Both the position numbers and the translations under genes were made by a program. A DNA stretch of 64,000 bases from Deltaproteobacteria bacterium (GTDB taxonomy: Bacteria; Myxococcota; Kuafuiibacteriia; Kuafuiibacteriales; Kuafuiibacteriaceae): contig JADJPE010000005.1 in NCBI GenBank assembly GCA_016713425.1, forward strand, positions 1,488,001 to 1,552,000, given 5' to 3'. Of this stretch, positions 60,479 through 64,000 are shown in pieces. Position 1 is the first letter of the stretch, and every line of letters starts with the position of its first letter. The notes under the pieces were generated by a model. The model made no database searches, was not told the DNA's origin, and worked only from the letters and a program-made list of their open reading frames with translations.

Positions 60479-61381
60479 GTGCGCGTTGTGTCGTCGCGCG
60501 TTCTCTATTCAGTGCTCGGAAACAGCCAACGTCTCGACGGAGGCGCGATGTTCGGCAATGCGCCGCGAGCCCTTTGGTCTCGGTGGTGTGCGCCGGACGA
60601 GCAAAACCGCATCCCCCTCGCGTGTCGGGCGTTGCTCATCGTCGAGCCCAATCGCCGCATTCTCCTCGAGACTGGTATTGGCGCGTTCTTCGAGCCTTCG
60701 ATGCAAGCTCGCTACGGCGTCGTTGAGTCTCGTCATGTGCTGATCGAGCAACTGGAGGCGCTTGGGCATCCGCACACCTCGATCGATGTGGTCGTGCTTT
60801 CGCATCTGCATTTCGACCATGCGGGCGGCCTTTTGGCGGCGTGGCAGCCGGACACTCCGCTCGAGCTCTTGTTCCCGCGGGCGCGCTTTGTCGTATCGCG
60901 GGCAGCCTGGGCGCGAGCATGCGACCCCCATGTCCGGGATCGAGCAAGCTATATTCCTGAGCTTCAGTCGCTCTTGGAAGGCAGCGGACGCCTTCAATTC
61001 GTCGACGGCGAGGGCTCTGCGTCCGCGGTTGTTTCGGCGGACGCCGTGCTCGGTGATGGCTATGGCTTCCGATTTTCCGATGGGCACAGCCCCGGCATGA
61101 TGTTGACGGAGATCTTGACGGCTGACGGGCCGATCCTGTTTGCCGCCGATCTGATCCCAGGAACGCCATGGTTGCGCGGGGCGATCACCATGGGCTACGA
61201 CCGGTTCCCGGAGCACCTCATCGATGAGAAGAGCGCACTCCTGAACGAGTATATCGAGCGAAAAGGGCGAATCTTCTACACGCACGACCCAAAGTGGGCG
61301 CTTTCGGCGGTGGGGCGTGACCCGAAAGGCCAATTCGTGCCCGAGGCACCTCAATCGTCGCTTTTTTCGCTGGAGGTGTGA
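60479..61381 (+). CDS. Metallo-beta-lactamase-fold hydrolase
   Basis: 300 residues from GTG 60479. The zinc-binding motif HLHFDHAGG is clear (about residues 104-112), with further ligands in SDGHSPGM and FAADLI and the C-terminal His in FYTHDP. N-terminal LYSVLGNSQRLDGGAMFGNA resembles the lactonase-like MBL subgroup opening. Substrate unknown. Its last 31 bp overlap the 3' end of the opposite-strand lipoprotein gene. Confidence 0.88.
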   Translation: MRVVSSRVLYSVLGNSQRLDGGAMFGNAPRALWSRWCAPDEQNRIPLACRALLIVEPNRRILLETGIGAFFEPSMQARYGVVESRHVLIEQLEALGHPHTSIDVVVLSHLHFDHAGGLLAAWQPDTPLELLFPRARFVVSRAAWARACDPHVRDRASYIPELQSLLEGSGRLQFVDGEGSASAVVSADAVLGDGYGFRFSDGHSPGMMLTEILTADGPILFAADLIPGTPWLRGAITMGYDRFPEHLIDEKSALLNEYIERKGRIFYTHDPKWALSAVGRDPKGQFVPEAPQSSLFSLEV

Positions 61382-62148
61382 CCCTCCGAGCGACTCGCAT
61401 CCCCAGCGGGCGCGTGCTGGTCGTCCGACGGCAGCGCCTGGGTCTCCCGAGCCCGAGCCGATTTCTTGATGGCGGCTTGGTCAGAGCGATGGCGCGCTTG
61501 TTTGAGGTCCTCGCGAAGGGTTGTTTCGAGGCGATCGACCGTCTTCAGCGCATTCGCCTCATCCGGTGGTTCGGGAATATGCAGAAGCATGGCCTCGGCC
61601 GCATCGAACGCCGCCCGGCTTAGGTGTTGCTCGAATTCGGCGACAAAGCGAGCCCGCTCGAGCGTTGCTGCGAGGTCGAGCTTCACACCCCAGTGGCCGT
61701 CTTGCCGCACGACGAGGAAGCGGCGCAGATGGCTTCGAATCCGCGGGATGTCGAGGCTCTGCCCAACCCGCTCCGAGTTGAAGGGGAGGGGGTTCCGTAG
61801 GGTGACCTCAACCGAGATCCGATGTCGGTCGTCGCTTTCCTTCGCCTCGATGTCGATGATTCGATGCGAGAGCGGCTGTGGCGGAAGAGCAAGGGCGAGC
61901 GTGCTCGAGGCGCTCAAACGTAGAGCTTCGAGCGCCTCGGCGACCAGCGCTCGGTCCTGGGGAACCGTGTTTGCAACCATGGTTGCGCTGTCATTCGCCT
62001 CAAACGCGGTCAGCCAGTCGTCGACGGTACGCATCGACGGCGGCATGCAGGCCGTCAAGCCCAGAAGTCCGACGGCGGCTATCCATCGGGCGAGAACGCT
62101 GATCTTCGCGGTGAGTCTGGCGCCGGTCGGCCCTTCGAGGTCACGCAT
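61351..62148 (-). CDS. Predicted lipoprotein
   Basis: 265 residues. RWIAAVGLLGLTACMPPSMR gives a lipobox (LTAC) near residue 34; a shorter start may exist. The mature domain (VDDWLTAFEANDSATMVANT … ISVEVTLRNPLPFNSERVGQ … RFLVVRQDGHWGVKLDLAAT) resembles an NTF2-like or DUF4878-like fold, tentatively. The C-terminal ~50 residues are charged and Ser/Lys-rich. Convergently overlaps the MBL gene by 31 bp. Confidence 0.72.
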   Translation of the reverse strand: MRDLEGPTGARLTAKISVLARWIAAVGLLGLTACMPPSMRTVDDWLTAFEANDSATMVANTVPQDRALVAEALEALRLSASSTLALALPPQPLSHRIIDIEAKESDDRHRISVEVTLRNPLPFNSERVGQSLDIPRIRSHLRRFLVVRQDGHWGVKLDLAATLERARFVAEFEQHLSRAAFDAAEAMLLHIPEPPDEANALKTVDRLETTLREDLKQARHRSDQAAIKKSARARETQALPSDDQHAPAGDASRSEGHTSSEKSDD

Positions 62149-62179
62149 GCTTCTTAATCCTGACTCGAATCTCAGCGCG

Positions 62180-63406
62180 CTAGCGGGAGGCGGAGCAGAA
62201 CGCCTCGTAGTCGATCAACGTCGTGATCGTAGGATGCTCGCTGCAGACAGGGCACTCGGGATCTCGTCGAAGCTTCATCTCACGCCACTTCATCGCCAGT
62301 GCGTCGAACTGCGCGAGGCGTCCGACCAGGGGTGTGCCCTTGCCCAAGAGAAGCTTCACGGTCTCGAGCACCTGCATCGTCCCGACGATGCCTGGCAACG
62401 CGCCGACGACGCCCGCTTCGGCGCAGCTCGGTGCCATGCCCGGCGGTGGTGGCTCGGGATAGAGGCAGCGGTAGCATGGACCGCCCAACTTGGGCGCGAA
62501 GACCGAGACCTGTCCTTCGAACTGAAAGATCGAACCGTGTACGTTCGGGAGGCCGCGGAATACGCACGCGTCGTTGATGAGATATCGCGTCTGAAAGTTG
62601 TCGCAGCCATCCACGACGAGCTCCCAGCCTTCGTCGAGAATACGCATGATGTTCTCGGACGTGAGGAACTCGCGATATTTCACGACTTTGACGTCGGGGT
62701 TGAGATCGCGGATCGCGCGCTCAGCGCTATCGACCTTGGGGACGCCCGCGTCCTCGTTGCGGTGGAGGATTTGCCGCTGGAGATTCGAATAGTCGACGAC
62801 ATCGGGATCGACCACGCCGAGTGTCCCAACGCCCGCGGCCGCCAGATAGAACGCGGACGGTGAACCGAGCCCGCCGGCGCCAACGAGCAGAACCTTCGCG
62901 TTGAGCAGGCGTTTTTGGCCTTCTTCTCCGATCTCTGGGAGCATGATGTGGCGCGAGTAACGGATCTTTTGCTCCGAGCTGAGTTGCTGCTCAACCTTCC
63001 ACGGGAATCCAGCATTCTTCCACGCCCCGAAGCCGCCCTTCATGGATGTGACATTTCGGTAACCCATTTCTTGGAGGGAGCGGCCGGCCAGGACGCTTCT
63101 CGTTCCACCCGCGCAGTAGATGATGATCGGCCGGTCCCGGTTGCGTTCGATGTCCTCGATGCGTAGCTCGAGAAATCCCCGCGGCACGGCTTTGGCGAGT
63201 GCAATCGAGCCGGTTGCCACTTCCTCGGGCTCGCGGACATCGAGGAGCAGTGTATTCGGATGCGCTTCGAGCTGTGCTCTCGCCTCCTCGACGCTGCACT
63301 CCTTCACCGCGGTGCGTGCGGACTGGATCAACTGGTCTTTCGTCAGCTCTGTCACACTCCGTAGCCCACTGAATGAATCCAACGAAGTCAAGATTTGAGC
63401 GTTCAT
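62180..63406 (-). CDS. moeB: MoeB/ThiF-type adenylyltransferase with N-terminal rhodanese domain
   Basis: 408 residues from ATG 63406. Residues ~30-130 form a rhodanese domain (LLLDVREPEEVATGSI, active Cys in IIYCAGGTRSVLAGRSL, MKGGFGAWKNAGFPW). The E1-like domain follows: YSRHIMLPEIGEEGQKRLLN, ATP-binding VLLVGAGGLGSPSAFYLAAA, GVVDPDVVDYSNLQRQILHR, DGCDNFQTRYLINDAC. The putative catalytic Cys is in APSCAEAGVVGALPGI, and Zn Cys pairs in CYRCLYP and CPVCSEH. It activates a sulphur-carrier C-terminus (MoaD or ThiS type). The rhodanese is at the N-terminus rather than the more familiar C-terminal position. Divergent from the Fe-ADH. Confidence 0.92.
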   Translation of the reverse strand: MNAQILTSLDSFSGLRSVTELTKDQLIQSARTAVKECSVEEARAQLEAHPNTLLLDVREPEEVATGSIALAKAVPRGFLELRIEDIERNRDRPIIIYCAGGTRSVLAGRSLQEMGYRNVTSMKGGFGAWKNAGFPWKVEQQLSSEQKIRYSRHIMLPEIGEEGQKRLLNAKVLLVGAGGLGSPSAFYLAAAGVGTLGVVDPDVVDYSNLQRQILHRNEDAGVPKVDSAERAIRDLNPDVKVVKYREFLTSENIMRILDEGWELVVDGCDNFQTRYLINDACVFRGLPNVHGSIFQFEGQVSVFAPKLGGPCYRCLYPEPPPPGMAPSCAEAGVVGALPGIVGTMQVLETVKLLLGKGTPLVGRLAQFDALAMKWREMKLRRDPECPVCSEHPTITTLIDYEAFCSASR

Positions 63407-63447
63407 GCTGGCCGCGCGGGCCGTTTTAAAGTACCAGCGAGGGCAAG

Positions 63448-64000
63448 ATGAAGACGATCCCGATCGCGCAGATGAGCTTCCCAACGCGGATGATCGTGGG
63501 CCCTGGGGCCCTAAAACTGCTTCCGGCCGAGGTCCGAAGCCTCAACGCGAAACGGCCCTTGATCGTTTCAGATCGGGGACTTGCGGCGGCTGGACTCGTC
63601 GATCGTGTGCGGGGTGTATTGGCCGAGGAGGGCATCGAGGCCCTGACCTTCCTCGATGTCTCGAAGAATCCCAAGGAGTCTGACGTGCTCGCCGGGACGG
63701 CCGTCTATCGCGAGAACTTCACTGACTTGGTCATTGGCCTCGGGGGTGGGGCCGCGATGGATGTCGCGAAACTCGTACGTCTCAAATGCACGCATCCGCT
63801 CCCATTGTCCGCCTATGACGATACAAAAGGCGGGTCCGATCGCATTCATGCCAACCAACCGCCCATGATCGCCATCCCCACGACGGCTGGGACGGGGAGC
63901 GAGGTCGGTCGATCGGGTGTTGTTTGTTTGCCGCCCGACGATCGGAAGGTCGTGATTTTCAGCCCCCACATGCTTCCGGAAGTCGCACTCCTCGACGCCG
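63448..64000 (+). CDS. Iron-containing alcohol dehydrogenase (3' end outside window)
   Basis: 184 residues read from ATG 63448 to the window end, no stop. MKTIPIAQMSFPTRMIVGPG begins a Fe-ADH; NAD-binding and family blocks are visible: KNPKESDV, LVIGLGGGAAMDVAKLVRLK, and AIPTTAGTGSEVGRSGVV (family signature), followed by LPEVALLDA where the metal-binding Asp/His region starts. The His ligands are beyond the window. GCGAGGGCAAG precedes the ATG. Only 41 bp separate it from the divergent moeB start. Substrate cannot be assigned. Confidence 0.93.
   Translation, partial: MKTIPIAQMSFPTRMIVGPGALKLLPAEVRSLNAKRPLIVSDRGLAAAGLVDRVRGVLAEEGIEALTFLDVSKNPKESDVLAGTAVYRENFTDLVIGLGGGAAMDVAKLVRLKCTHPLPLSAYDDTKGGSDRIHANQPPMIAIPTTAGTGSEVGRSGVVCLPPDDRKVVIFSPHMLPEVALLDA

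Overview
This window is about 60% GC with densely packed genes. It looks like the replication-origin region of a deltaproteobacterium-like chromosome; Myxococcota or Bradymonadota is my best guess. The clues are the rpmH-rnpA-yidD-yidC / dnaA-dnaN-recF core, an FMN-type IPP isomerase, many large exported lipoproteins, type IV pilus minor pilins with PilY1, a Hanks-type kinase, TPR proteins, and two sigma-54 activators (one with an FHA domain). I found no rRNA, tRNA, insertion sequence, phage or CRISPR. Taxonomy is inferred from gene content only.

Layout. 1-3013 (minus): yidC (cut by the window edge), yidD, rnpA, rpmH. 3145-8605 (plus): dnaA promoter, dnaA, a candidate oriC, dnaN, recF, fni. 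8.7-13.0 kb: KOW-domain protein, small membrane protein, PilZ protein, a heptanucleotide array, an unknown protein, IF-1 and an exported TPR protein. 13.0-18.2 kb (minus): an ECF sigma factor, a membrane protein in the anti-sigma position, a predicted outer-membrane caspase/beta-barrel protein, and a lipoprotein. Near-identical ECF-type promoters lie upstream of the sigma operon and of the lipoprotein, so this is probably one small regulon. 18.4-25.8 kb: rsmA-tsaD (minus), an FHA/sigma-54 activator, a degenerate GGCT-fold gene, then hemE-hemG. 25.8-33.0 kb: a 1058-residue membrane-anchored repeat/PDZ protein, TPR proteins and an NtrC-type regulator with a sigma-54-like promoter just downstream.

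33.3-36.5 kb: two tandem paralogous lipoproteins. 36.8-41.1 kb: PilY1 and a small exported protein. 41.1-53.2 kb: lipoproteins, a (alpha/alpha)6 glycoamylase-like protein, a C69 dipeptidase, a Ser/Thr kinase and a second caspase-fold candidate. 53.6-55.1 kb: a beta-helix lipoprotein. 55.2-57.8 kb: gyrB, detached from dnaN-recF. 57.9-60.4 kb: the minor pilins pilV-pilW-pilX. 60.5-64.0 kb: an MBL hydrolase, a lipoprotein, a rhodanese-MoeB fusion and a truncated iron-dependent alcohol dehydrogenase.

A recurring trait is short tandem repeats, mostly in frame (6-24 bp units), in linkers of exported or membrane proteins, plus non-coding arrays at 10.5 and 18.0 kb. The most system-like locus is the ECF sigma / anti-sigma / surface caspase-barrel regulon at 13.0-18.2 kb.
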